Shown here: positions 35,594 through 44,335 of the stretch, in pieces | Layout of the letters: each line of letters begins with the position of its first letter | How positions within the stretch are numbered: position 1 is the first letter of the stretch | Source: GCA-003244245 sp035606945 | Lineage (GTDB): Bacteria; Actinomycetota; Actinomycetes; Mycobacteriales; Pseudonocardiaceae | Assembly (NCBI GenBank): GCA_035606945.1 | Contig: DATNDR010000036.1 | Coordinates: 118,396 to 182,395, forward strand | Reading direction: 5' to 3' | Length of the DNA stretch: 64,000 nt | The notes under the pieces: model-generated | Database searches by the model: none | Told to the model about the DNA's origin: nothing | The model's input: the letters and a program-made list of their open reading frames with translations, nothing else | Program-made: the position numbers and the translations under genes

Positions 35594-36043
35594 ATGCTGA
35601 TCAGCAGCTGGCACGACCAGGGCTACCAGGCTGTCCGGCGGGAATCGGACGCTGGCAGCCGATTTGTGGAGTGCCTAGGCCTAGCACTCGAAGTGCCCGC
35701 CGAGGTACTCGCGCCCGCAACAGGAGTGGCGGAGGTGTTGGGCAACGCCGCGCAAGCAGCGGCTCAGGGCGGCGAGCGGGTGCTCGACGTGGGCACCGGG
35801 TTCGGGATCAACGGCATCCTCGCGGCACGGCAGAGCTGCGCCGTGGTGGCCGTCGACATCAACGAGCACGCCGGGGCCGCGGCGCGGGCCAACCTGGTGC
35901 GCAATGGTGTCGGCGAACGGTTCGCCGCATTTTACAGCGTCGTTTTCAGTGCGGAAGGCCTGCGGCGTAAGGTCGTGGCGCGGACGGAAAAGGATGAGGG
36001 CGGTCGGCGGGTGGGGTATCTCACCTACAGGCTGAGCCGGTGA
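35594..36043 (+). CDS. Truncated SAM-dependent methyltransferase-like protein
   Basis: 149 residues. The motif I block ERVLDVGTGFGINGILAAR and the following VVAVDINEHAGAAARANLV identify a class I methyltransferase of the PrmC/RsmC type. The NPP(Y/F) catalytic region that should follow is missing: after YSVVFS the text switches to an unrelated basic tail (RRKVVARTEKDEGGRR). It is therefore probably a deletion derivative, catalytically dead. Its GTGA overlap with the next gene shows the two were translated together. Confidence 0.6.
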   Translation: MLISSWHDQGYQAVRRESDAGSRFVECLGLALEVPAEVLAPATGVAEVLGNAAQAAAQGGERVLDVGTGFGINGILAARQSCAVVAVDINEHAGAAARANLVRNGVGERFAAFYSVVFSAEGLRRKVVARTEKDEGGRRVGYLTYRLSR

Positions 36044-36969
36044 AACCGTTAGTTGGACAGGGAAAGGGCGCTCTGGTGCTGGTAGCCGGGGCGTATTCGG
36101 TCGACCTAGTGTTCCGGGATCTGGCAGGGCCGGTCGCATTCGGCTCCGAGGTATGGGCTCAAGCGCTGGAAATGGTTCCCGGTGGAGCGTTCACTTTGGC
36201 GATGGGGCTGCGCCGACTGGGGCGAAAGGTAGTGTGGGTGGCAGACTTCGGCACCGATGTCTTCAGCCGCGAGACTCTCGCCGCGGCGCGCGCCGAAGAC
36301 TTGGACGAGCGGGGTTTTCGCCATCACGCGTGCCCTATGCGGAATGTGACAGTCGTGGTGACGAACCCACAGGACCGGGCGATGATCACGTACCAGGACC
36401 CAGTCACTCCACGCCTCCTCGAGGAGCTGATTGCAACCTACCGGCCGGCCGTGTTGATGCTGCCGTACCTGCAGTACGGGCCCGAGGTGTCCGCGGCGCT
36501 CGACATGGCCGCCCGGCACGAAACGCAGGTATTCATGGACTGCCAGGACTATGTCGGCCATCTTGGCATGCCCGAAGTCCAGAAGGTTCTTTCCCAAGTG
36601 CAGGTATTCGCTCCCAATGAGACAGAAGCCTTGAGAATCACCAGGACAGCCAGTGTGGAAGAAGCACTCGATGTACTGGCCGACTTGGTAGCGACGGTGG
36701 TCATCAAGCGGGGCAGCAACGGTGCCGTCGCCGCCGAAAACGGTCAGCGTGCCGTTCAGGCGTCGCCGCCGGTGCGGGTGGTGGACACCACCGGAGCCGG
36801 TGATTGCTTCAACGTGGGTTTTCTACACCGTCGGTTGGAGGGCGGATCACTCACTGAGTGCCTAGCCGCAGGCGTGGCATGCGGGGCGGCAGCGGTCACC
36901 GGCGTCGGCTCCAGCGCCGCTCTGCACGAAGCCGGCCTGAAGATGTGGCTATCGCGCTTAGCCCTATGA
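36040..36969 (+). CDS. PfkB-family carbohydrate kinase
   Basis: 309 residues, ribokinase fold. The C-terminal PfkB signature VVDTTGAGDCFNVGFL contains the catalytic Asp and the anion hole; VPGGAFTLAMGLRRLG near the N-terminus is the first signature region. FAPNETEALRIT is the family mid motif. Sugar or nucleoside specificity cannot be deduced. The overlap with the preceding frame suggests an operon; the pair sits in the segment between the rpiB-nei copies. Confidence 0.88.
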   Translation: MKPLVGQGKGALVLVAGAYSVDLVFRDLAGPVAFGSEVWAQALEMVPGGAFTLAMGLRRLGRKVVWVADFGTDVFSRETLAAARAEDLDERGFRHHACPMRNVTVVVTNPQDRAMITYQDPVTPRLLEELIATYRPAVLMLPYLQYGPEVSAALDMAARHETQVFMDCQDYVGHLGMPEVQKVLSQVQVFAPNETEALRITRTASVEEALDVLADLVATVVIKRGSNGAVAAENGQRAVQASPPVRVVDTTGAGDCFNVGFLHRRLEGGSLTECLAAGVACGAAAVTGVGSSAALHEAGLKMWLSRLAL

Positions 36970-37036
36970 CCGCGCGACAGTGCATCCACAACGAGGGAGC
37001 GAGACGGCATTAAGGAGGCACGGGAAGACAACGCGG

Positions 37037-37440
37037 AGGCGCCGACCTGGTGGTTGACGCGCTGGAGATGGCGATCTGGGCCCGCGGACGCCAGGGTGTC
37101 CTCGACTTGTCCGGGCTGGTGCATCACAGCGATGCCCGATCGCAGTACACCTAACGTCCGGCCGAGGTTGGTGTCGCACCCAGCGTCGGCTCCGTGGACG
37201 ATGCGTTGGACAACGCGCTGGCGGAAAGCGAGATCGGCCTGTTCAAAACCGAACTCATCCACCACCGCGGCCGCTGGAAAGGGTTCGACGGCGTCGAACT
37301 GGCCACCCTGGAATGGGTCCGAGTGGCACAACCACCGCCCCCACAGCGCCTGCCACGACCTCACACCCGCGGAATACGAACTGATCCACTACGGTCAACA
37401 CCCAGCGCTCACCGAGACTGGCGTCTCAACAACCCGAGTC
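37037..37440 (+). mobile_element. Remnant of an IS3-family transposase (OrfB, rve domain)
   Basis: Translations in two frames recover LVHHSDARSQYT, then a stop, then VGVAPSVGSVDDALDNALAE, GLFKTELIHHRG, DGVELATLEWV and, after a frameshift, WHNHRPHSACHDLTPAEYE. These are the last two thirds of an IS3-type integrase domain, including the D and E of the DDE triad. Stop and frameshift make it dead. It directly precedes the second rpiB copy. Confidence 0.82.
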
Positions 37441-37464
37441 TCCGGACATGCCGGGGGGATTCAC

Positions 37465-37921
37465 GGTTGAATCATCATGGGTTTGAGCTTAAGGGCATTG
37501 GGTGGGTCACTTGACTAGCTTCGGGCACGGTGTGGCGGACGTCAGTCCTGACGTCTTCGATGTCGGCGCTGACTACCCATCGGCGGGCATCGAGACCGCC
37601 CGTCGGTTAGTGGCCGATCCGGCCAGTATCGGCGTGGTGATCGGCGGGTCGGGCAACGGCGAGCAGATCTCCGCCAATGAGGTCGCGGGCTATTGGGCGG
37701 CGCTGGCGTGGAGCACCGAGAGCGCCCGGCTCGTGCGGGCACACCACGACGCTCAGGTGATCGGGGTCGGTGCCCGGATGCACGGGCCCGACGGGGTCGC
37801 GCAGATCGGGGAGGCGTTTCTCGCGCTGCCGCTCTCCGGCGGTGAGCGGCACGCCCGCCAGACCCGGATGATCTCGGACTTCGAGGCCACCGGGGACGCA
37901 CCGCTGATCTTTGCGGGCTGA
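37465..37921 (+). pseudogene. rpiB pseudogene (second copy, frameshifted)
   Basis: Homology with rpiB begins around HHGFELKG and continues after a 1-nt deletion near 37490-37510 as SPDVFDVGADYP and VIGGSGNGEQISANE to the end DFEATGDAPLIFAG. The start codon and first residues are missing. ANKVAG has become ANEVAG, HNDAQ has become HHDAQ. At nucleotide level the copies are clearly related but differ in many positions. Its 7-nt spacing to nei mirrors the first copy. Confidence 0.8.
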
Positions 37922-37928
37922 CCCTCCG

Positions 37929-38747
37929 ATGCCTGAGGGTCACACGACACACCGACTGGCAGGTGCGCACCAGCGGCGTTACGCAGGGTCGCCAGTTGCG
38001 GTGTCCAGCCCGCAGGGTCGTTTCGCGGTGGCTGCTGCGAAGCTCGACGGCCGGGTGTTGCAGCGTGCCGAAGCGCATGGCAAGCACCTGTTCCACGTCT
38101 ACAGCCCTGATCTGGTGGTGCACGTGCACCTTGGCCTTTACGGTTCCTTCACCGACGCGATGTTGCCCGTGCAGCCGCCGCGGGGGCAGGTGCGCATGCG
38201 GCTGGTCGGCTCCACGCACTGGACCGATCTGCGCGGGCCGGCAGCCTGTGAACTGCTCACGGGGACCGAGGTGGAGGCGGTGCGCGCCCGGCTGGGGCCA
38301 GATCCGCTGCGCCGCGACGCCGACCCGGACCGGGCCTGGGCCCGCATCTTCCGGTCCCGGGCGCCGCTGGCCACGTTGCTCATGGATCAGGCGGTGGTCT
38401 CGGGGATCGGCAATATCTATCGAGCTGAGCTGTTGTTCCGCCACCGGCTGGATCCGCTGCTGCCCGGGTGTGAGCTTCGTGAAGATCAGTGGTCGCTACT
38501 GTGGTCAGATCTCGTCGGGTTGATGCACGACGGGGTGCGTCGTGGCCGGATCGATACGGTCCGTCCGGAGCATGACCCGGTTGCGATGGACCGTGCTCCG
38601 CGTCAGGATCGGCACGGCGGCGAGGTCTACGTCTACCGTCGCGCCGGAGAACCGTGCCTGGTGTGTGGCACAGCGGTGCGCACTGCGCGGCACGTGGGGC
38701 GCAACCTCTACTGGTGCCCTCGTTGCCAGCAGCGGCCTGCGATCTAA
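37929..38747 (+). CDS. nei: Fpg/Nei family DNA glycosylase/AP lyase (intact copy)
   Basis: 272 residues. The catalytic N-terminus MPEGHTTHRL (Pro2, Glu3 after Met removal), the helix-two-turn-helix VVSGIGNIYRAELLFR and a C-terminal zinc finger CLVCGTAV...WCPRCQQ are complete. It removes oxidised bases in base excision repair; by position it corresponds to Rv2464c. Start ATG 37929 is fixed by the required MPE. It follows the broken rpiB rather than the intact one. Confidence 0.94.
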   Translation: MPEGHTTHRLAGAHQRRYAGSPVAVSSPQGRFAVAAAKLDGRVLQRAEAHGKHLFHVYSPDLVVHVHLGLYGSFTDAMLPVQPPRGQVRMRLVGSTHWTDLRGPAACELLTGTEVEAVRARLGPDPLRRDADPDRAWARIFRSRAPLATLLMDQAVVSGIGNIYRAELLFRHRLDPLLPGCELREDQWSLLWSDLVGLMHDGVRRGRIDTVRPEHDPVAMDRAPRQDRHGGEVYVYRRAGEPCLVCGTAVRTARHVGRNLYWCPRCQQRPAI

Positions 38748-38829
38748 CGTCGATCGACGCGAGTTGGACGGGCACGTCGGGCGTAGCGTTTGCGGTGACG
38801 GCAAAGATCACCAGCGGGCTTTTGCGTTC

Positions 38830-39399
38830 TCAGCGTCGAACTAGCCTACTCAGCTTTCCCGCTTGCTCGGCACCGACCACTGGAAGTCCATCAGGGTCGA
38901 GTAAGCCCACCTGGACGAGCACCGAAGCCTGATCCCAGTGGATGTGCTCACTGGCGATTTTGGCGTCCGCGAAGGTGACCACGACGACATGCGGAACTTC
39001 GACCCACTTCCCGGTGGGCGGGATCCCCGGCGGCAGGATATAGACCATTTCGACATCGTGGGTAAAACTTATGATGAACTCCTCCACGAGTCGATCTTCT
39101 CCGACGGTACGGGATACTACCGATATCTTCCAGTCCGCTGGTCACTTGTTGCTGCCAATAAAGTGATGCGTATAGAAGTTCGATACGCCGTGGTGACCCG
39201 ATGCCCCGGTGCATGTCGGAGCGAAGTAAGTATGCGGCTCCGCCACCATTGTCGCCATGGTGGCCTCAAGATCCAGGTCGACGAATTCACGTCTGTCGCA
39301 TACACGCTGGCAACGCGCGGCCTCTTGAATGTGATCTCTTGTTGGGGCCAGACCCGCCAGGCAGTTCCACTGGTCAACCCTCTGCTCAGGACGAGCCAA
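38830..39399 (-). pseudogene. NTF2/SnoaL-like protein gene with an in-frame TGA
   Basis: Two reading frames in the same phase are separated by one TGA at 39142-39144. Before it: LDLEATMATMVAEPHTYFAP and GVSNFYTHHFIGSNK; after it: PADWKISVVSRTVGEDRLVE, FTHDVEMVYILPPG, HIHWDQASVLVQVGLLDP and LPVVGAEQAGKL. Together they match one NTF2-like protein of the type found across actinobacteria. The stop lies where family members have a Trp or Arg. Start codon uncertain (ATG 39399). Confidence 0.72.
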
Positions 39400-39792
39400 C
39401 CCCTTGGCACATTACCTGCTCAACTATTGAGCGATAGCCGGATCATCTGCGCAACGACCGACGAAAAGTTTTTCACGTGGAGCGGTCGCAGCGCACTGAC
39501 GGTGATCACCTCCGGCCGAAATCCGAACCCAGCGAACGTCGAAGGCGCGCCGAAAGAGCGACACAGCGAGCGGCAGTCATTAATTAAGCATGAAACCGCT
39601 GCTCGCATCCCCGACGCAATCTCCTCGGATCGACACAGCAGCACAAATGAGGCGAGCAGGCATCACCAGAAAGCTGTGCCGAACATTCCGGCACCACGCC
39701 CACGGCCACATGCATGTGCTTGCCTCGCGGCCATTATGCCCACACCGCGGGTGAGGGACTACATGGCGATCGCGATCTGAGGAATAGTCGCT
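39400..39792. other. 393-nt region without recognisable gene
   Basis: Long frames are present on both strands but none has a start site with ribosome-binding sequence or a familiar pattern. It separates the NTF2-like pseudogene from the Gly/Asp-rich membrane protein gene, both on the minus strand. Confidence 0.4.
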
Positions 39793-40632
39793 TTAGAAGT
39801 CACCACCGCCGAAATCGCCGCCGCCCCAGTCGCCACCACCCCAGTCGCCACCGCCGAAATCGCCGCTGCCCCAGTCGCCGCCGTAGTCCGCGTTGCTGTA
39901 GTCGCCACCGCTGTAGTCCGCGTTGCTGTTGTCGCTGTAGTTGCTGTTGTCGCCGCCCCAATCCCCGCCGAAGGCGTCGGTTTGCCCACCGTCATAGCCC
40001 TGTTCCCATGCCTGCGCCGACGCGATCCCGCCCATCCCCGAGAACAATGAGCTGAACAGCAGCGCCGAGCCCAAGCCCCAGGCGCCACCAACCAGTGCCG
40101 GTTTCCACCAAGGTTCGCTGTACCAGCCCTGCGGCACTGGTCGTCCAGCTACCCGGCCGCCTGGGTAATAGTGTGGTGTGCGATCGCTGGGACGCGGTGA
40201 GGCCGCGTATTCGTGACCGTCAACGTTGACATCACGGTCCTCGGAGACCGCACCCGCGCCGCCCTGGCCGGGTACCGCCGGTAGCTCCGGACCCGGGTCC
40301 ATCCCCATCGCGACTCGAGCTGCCCGCACGTAGTAAAGCCCCTCTAGCGCCGTCTGGGTCGCCAGACGGCTCTGCGCCGCAGTTCGCGCAGAATCCAGCT
40401 GGGAGCCGGCAGCCGTGTAGCGCTCTCCCGCGTCGGCCAGCGCCTGCTTGGACGGCTCGTCGGTGCCGATCAGATTGAGCACCTGCCCGCCGAGCCGCTC
40501 CACCCAGCGGCGGGCTTCCGCCTTGGCGTCTTCGAGACCACGCTGCTCGGCGGCTTGCCGGGAGCGGAAGTAGTACGCGGCGCCACCACCGATCAGCAGC
40601 ACAAGGATCACCACCGATATCAGCGTGCCCAC
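39793..40632 (-). CDS. Membrane-anchored protein with Gly/Asp/Trp repeat tail
   Basis: 279 residues. One N-terminal membrane helix (LISVVILVLLIGGGAAYYF), a helical segment rich in Ala/Arg (residues about 25-115; perhaps coiled coil), a second hydrophobic patch (VGGAWGLGSALLFSSLFSG) and a C-terminal low-complexity tail of GGDWGGGDF-like repeats. The GTG has AAGGAGGAGG upstream, a very strong site. Similar proteins are annotated as DUF1542-like in actinobacteria; the function is unknown. The repeat tail is prone to length change. Confidence 0.75.
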   Translation of the reverse strand: MGTLISVVILVLLIGGGAAYYFRSRQAAEQRGLEDAKAEARRWVERLGGQVLNLIGTDEPSKQALADAGERYTAAGSQLDSARTAAQSRLATQTALEGLYYVRAARVAMGMDPGPELPAVPGQGGAGAVSEDRDVNVDGHEYAASPRPSDRTPHYYPGGRVAGRPVPQGWYSEPWWKPALVGGAWGLGSALLFSSLFSGMGGIASAQAWEQGYDGGQTDAFGGDWGGDNSNYSDNSNADYSGGDYSNADYGGDWGSGDFGGGDWGGGDWGGGDFGGGDF

Positions 40633-40838
40633 GACGACCTCCTCCTTCGACCGGACCTGGTCAGTGCCGAGATTACCCGCGCCCGCGCAGCATTTCCGGC
40701 CGCACACCAGTGTGCCCGGAGTGACCGTTGATCGCGTCCAGTGCACCGCTCACCGTCTCGCCTGCCACGGGTGGATGATCAGGTGTTGACACGGGGCCAG
40801 CTGGTCACGACCCTCGCCTGGACAAGGGAAGGACCGCA

Positions 40839-41051
40839 ATGATGTCAGCCACACCAATCTTCGAGCAGCTGTGCCGGGAGATTCGCGATGCGGGTACGCC
40901 CGCCTGGCCGGCGGATGCCGCCCAGCCGACGATCGCTAGCCAGCGCAAGGGCCCGGCGCACGCACTCGAGGAGACCGGCCGCGGTCTGGGGTACGAGCGA
41001 GGCGACTACCTGCCACGTGCGCTCGCCGAATGGGCCTGCCCGACCGGTTAA
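40839..41051 (+). CDS. Small hypothetical protein
   Basis: 70 residues, no recognised family. GGGAAGGA lies just before the first of two tandem ATGs, and a strong hairpin follows the stop, which together make it a plausible real gene. The text FEQLCREIRDAGTPAW and GYERGDYLPRALAEW suggests a small helical protein. Confidence 0.5.
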   Translation: MMSATPIFEQLCREIRDAGTPAWPADAAQPTIASQRKGPAHALEETGRGLGYERGDYLPRALAEWACPTG

Positions 41052-41070
41052 TCCCCCGGACATTAAAGTC

Positions 41071-41104
41071 GGGGGCCGTGCGGTCGTTGCGACCCACGGC
41101 CCCC
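41071..41104 (+). terminator. GC-rich hairpin, probable terminator
   Basis: GGGGGCCGTG (41071) pairs with CACGGCCCCC (41095), and an inner GGTCG/CGACC adds to the stem. It lies 20 nt after the small gene. Confidence 0.6.
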
Positions 41105-41676
41105 GCCCCCCTTGGGACGGCGCCTCATCGATAGATGGCTCATCGGTAGATGGCTCGGAGGCGCCTTATAACGTTGTGATGTCCACTGCGCACTGTTGGT
41201 CTCTGCACCTACGGTCGCTCCCGATGTGCAGGTGGCGCAACCCCGTGTCAAGATTTCTTGATCTCCACGGTTGCCACTCTGGGTGATCGAGCCCGATGAG
41301 TTGAAGCGACCCGCGATCATGGTGGTCGCGGCCGACAGCAAGATGCGTTGTCCGGGGACCGCTGCTCGCGACTGGCCAAACCACCAGATCACCCGCCCGA
41401 GCCCGGCCAGCCAGCGGTACGTCGACGAACACCCGGTCAACGTGTGTGAAATTAATCATTTGCGGGTGTGAAATGCCCACTCCCACTGAAACGTGGTTGG
41501 GCTAGCCTAGAGGCAGGTCGGGGGAACAGTAGCATCCACAGTTCTTGGTTCCCGCCGTTCTCATGCGCGCGTCCGTGGCGGTGGCCAGAACGTGACGCGA
41601 CTGGAGTCGGCTCACCTGGCCTAACCCTGCAGAAGTGAATTCGGGGATGGCCCACAACGACAAGAAAGGGGCCCCG
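41105..41676. other. 572-nt region without recognisable gene
   Basis: No family pattern on either strand. A short direct repeat of ATAGATGGCTC occurs near 41130-41155. The last 100 nt lead into the CHRD gene and probably hold its promoter. Confidence 0.4.
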
Positions 41677-42177
41677 ATGCAGCCTCGCGTAAGCATCCGG
41701 AATGCGGGATGGGCGGGAACCTGCCTGGCCTTCGCCTCGTCGATCCTGGTGCTCGCTCCGCCAGCTTCGGCTGCGGCGCAGGACTCTGACCCAGTGCACC
41801 AAGACGGCTATCGCCACTTCGCCGTCTTCTTGACGGGTGATGAACTGAAAGATGGCGGAGACCATAACGGGTGGGGCATGGCTCGACTCGATCTCGACCC
41901 AGCAAGAGAGACGGCCTGTTACTTCCTCACGTGGCACCACCTCGACGGTGTCGTGACCGCATTCCATGTCCACGCCGCCCCTCGGGGCCACGACGGCCCG
42001 CATTGGTTCGATTTCTTCAACGAGCAGCACTTCGACGGGAAGCGCCACGAGACATCGGGCTGCGTGCATAGCCCACGCGGGAAGATTCTGGAAGTCATTA
42101 ACAATCCGTCCGATTACTATTTCGCGGTCCACACAACCGCGCACAAAGATGGTGCGCTCCGGGGCCAATTGTACTAG
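41677..42177 (+). CDS. Secreted CHRD-domain protein
   Basis: 166 residues. Signal peptide of about 30 residues (RNAGWAGTCLAFASSILVLAPPASAAAQ) cleaved after ASA or AAA. The mature part follows the CHRD pattern: HFAVFLTGDELKDGG, LDLDPARETACYFLTW, AFHVHAAPRGHDGP, GCVHSPRGKILEVINNP and the ending YYFAVHTTAHKDGALRGQLY. CHRD domains are beta-rich and of uncertain function in bacteria. AAAGGGG precedes ATG 41677; in-frame ATGs upstream would lengthen the signal peptide. Confidence 0.83.
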   Translation: MQPRVSIRNAGWAGTCLAFASSILVLAPPASAAAQDSDPVHQDGYRHFAVFLTGDELKDGGDHNGWGMARLDLDPARETACYFLTWHHLDGVVTAFHVHAAPRGHDGPHWFDFFNEQHFDGKRHETSGCVHSPRGKILEVINNPSDYYFAVHTTAHKDGALRGQLY

Positions 42178-43069
42178 TAATCCCCGTGTTCGATAGAGCA
42201 CGCGAAGCGCTTTACCGCCCGTGGGTCTGCTCCACAGTCGATCGCCGGCCCACGGGCAGGGATTGAGCGCGGCGTCCGGGTAGCCCCAGCGGCGCGGCAC
42301 AGCATCATGGACGTGGCTCGTCGGCGCGTATTCGGCCGACCGCAAACGGGGCTCACTGGGCGCCGATCGGCGCCCAGTGACGTGACCCGGGGAATTGTGC
42401 GCCTCCGGTTGATCGGCCCGAGGATTTGATGCAGCTGGCGGCTGATCGTGGTGCCCAGCTCAACGCTGATCCGTATGTGGCTGCTCGCGCAGCACGGTAT
42501 GGCACGTGGACGTGGTGTGCCGCGAACCGTTGAGCCCTACATCACACTCGATCGAGGATGTTCCAGGGACCCACCCGCGAGACCGCATCGGCTACGCGGT
42601 GGGTCGGCGAACGGTCAGCGCTCCCGCCGCTGGACGGACACGGTTGCACCTGCGGTCGTCAACAGCGCGCGGCTGCGGCTGCCTTGAGCCGGTCGTGGTC
42701 AATGACGTTGACTGCCTAGCGGCTTCCGACCGATCATCTGCGGGCGGCATGTCTATCACCAGGAAATACCCTGATCCGGGTCGGCGTTGACGTAGCCGGC
42801 TAGCGGAGGGTGACGCCGTCAGCCGTCTTACGACGTGGACCTGCCCGGATACCCGTCGCCGGGGCATCGCGGAAGGGCGCAATGATCAACGCGGCAGCTG
42901 TGGGGTCAACCACGGCGTATCGTCGCCATCTAGCAAACCCGCTCGATCTGCCGACCCGCGAGAACCGAACAACCAGAGCACGGCCAACTTGCTGTCCGCG
43001 GCCTAGCTGACGCCGTGAGTCCGCGCCGCCCAGGGCGGCGGTGCCGGATGCGAACCACTGGAGGGAGCG
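42178..43069. other. 892-nt region, a palindrome and a possible gene relic
   Basis: Around 42425-42530 one frame reads PEDLMQLAADRGAQLNADPY with no start codon, possibly a gene fragment that I cannot place. The rest shows no coding signal. The last part leads into the low-GC PI-PLC gene. Confidence 0.4.
42353..42380. repeat. Perfect 28-bp palindrome
   Basis: The two 14-nt halves (first half TCACTGGGCGCCGA) are exact reverse complements with no spacer. It may serve as terminator of the CHRD gene (about 175 nt upstream) or as a protein-binding site. Confidence 0.7.
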
Positions 43070-44077
43070 ATGGACGGGCTTGATCTTCATAACTCATGGA
43101 TGCGTGACATTGCCGATAATGCTCTCGTGACATCATTGAGCATCCCTGGCACACATAATTCTTGTAGCATCGGCGGCATTCTTGGATTTACCAAGACCCA
43201 AGGTCTGGATTTGTCTGACCAGCTTAACGCGGGGATACGTTTCCTCGACATCAGATTATCGCACTATCAGGACAACCTTTTTGTCCATCACGATGTTGTA
43301 CATATGGGTAAATGCTATGCAGATGTTCTGTCCGTTTGCTCCACCTTCCTCGAGCAGCACCCTTCCGAGACTATTTTGATGTCGATCAAAGACGAGGGCC
43401 GCTGCGACAGCCTCCTGGGCAGGTTTGCCCCCTCCAGGGTGTTCGGAAAGTCCAGGGGGGATCCGATGAGCTGGGTGGTTCGGTCCAACTCGTTCGAAGA
43501 CGCTTTCAAGGCGAGAACCTGGGAGTATGTGGAGGATCCGTCACTGTTTTATAATCTCCCATCTCCTCTCCCTGGTGATGGTTCCGCGAACACGAATCTT
43601 ACGGCGAGGACGACTCTCGGGGAAGTCCGCGGAAAGATCATCTTGCTACGCAGATTCGAAGCAAGCCCGGACGTTGGATTCGATCTCACTTATTGGCCGG
43701 AGAATATGCGCTTCAGGGGTGCCGCGAATCCGGTCTATGCTGTCGAAGACCATTGGTGGGACCCTGGGGAAGGCGATAAGTACAACTTCATGATAACACA
43801 TATCGAAGAAGCGAGGCGCCGTAGCCCTAAAGATCTATACATTACTTTTGCCAGTGCCGTGCACATGAATGCACGGGCCTACTCCAAGGCGATAAATCCA
43901 CGTCTCAACGACTATCTTGCGAAATCTCCACCAGGACGTGTCGGAATCATTGCGATGGACTATTTCGAAGAGCCTCGGGAATTGGTTTCAAACGTAATCC
44001 AAATGAACTCGATGGCTGAGATGGCCGCCGGCCACGGCGGTGAACACGGAAGCCATGGTCGGCGTGCCGCTTGGTGA
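43070..44077 (+). CDS. Phosphatidylinositol-specific phospholipase C-like protein
   Basis: 335 residues. The PI-PLC X domain is seen from SLSIPGTHNSCSIGG (first catalytic His) to NLFVHHDVVHMGKCY (second His), with GIRFLDIRLSHY and TILMSIKDEG between and after. No signal peptide is evident at the chosen ATG (GGAGGGAGCG upstream). Bacterial enzymes cleave phosphatidylinositol or its glycosylated forms. The codon use is clearly less GC-rich than that of all neighbours, which points to recent acquisition. Confidence 0.85.
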   Translation: MDGLDLHNSWMRDIADNALVTSLSIPGTHNSCSIGGILGFTKTQGLDLSDQLNAGIRFLDIRLSHYQDNLFVHHDVVHMGKCYADVLSVCSTFLEQHPSETILMSIKDEGRCDSLLGRFAPSRVFGKSRGDPMSWVVRSNSFEDAFKARTWEYVEDPSLFYNLPSPLPGDGSANTNLTARTTLGEVRGKIILLRRFEASPDVGFDLTYWPENMRFRGAANPVYAVEDHWWDPGEGDKYNFMITHIEEARRRSPKDLYITFASAVHMNARAYSKAINPRLNDYLAKSPPGRVGIIAMDYFEEPRELVSNVIQMNSMAEMAAGHGGEHGSHGRRAAW

Positions 44078-44296
44078 CCACGTTGCACCGGCGCCGACAG
44101 AAGTCAACAGCCCGCCTGGTGACTCCCCCGTATCCCTGCACATCCCGGACGCCGTCCCGGAGCGAGGTCAGGCGGAGGAACCTGTTAAAGCCTCGCCCGG
44201 ACCCGAAGCATCGGGAACTCGATGCCTTCGCCCAGCCAGGCCGGCCACGCTGCGTGCTCTCCCCGGCCGAACATGAGGTCGAGGGCCGATATCTGA

Positions 44297-44315
44297 TTCT
44301 TGATTGATTCAAGAA
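44297..44315 (+). promoter_or_regulatory. Fur-type operator upstream of furA
   Basis: TTCTTGA-TTGAT-TCAAGAA is a perfect 7-5-7 inverted repeat ending 20 nt before the furA GTG. Its sequence resembles the FurA boxes known upstream of furA-katG in mycobacteria and streptomycetes, which mediate autoregulation. Confidence 0.75.
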
Positions 44316-44335
44316 ACTGCGGCAGGCTTCGGAGG

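Noticed and set aside
39793..40055. Plus-strand Arg/Ser/Pro-rich frame over the repeat tail
   Set aside because: It is only the complement of the GGDWGGGDF-type repeats of the membrane protein.
41452..42345. Minus-strand frame of 297 codons across the CHRD gene
   Set aside because: Antisense to a gene with clear signal peptide and CHRD pattern; no motif of its own.
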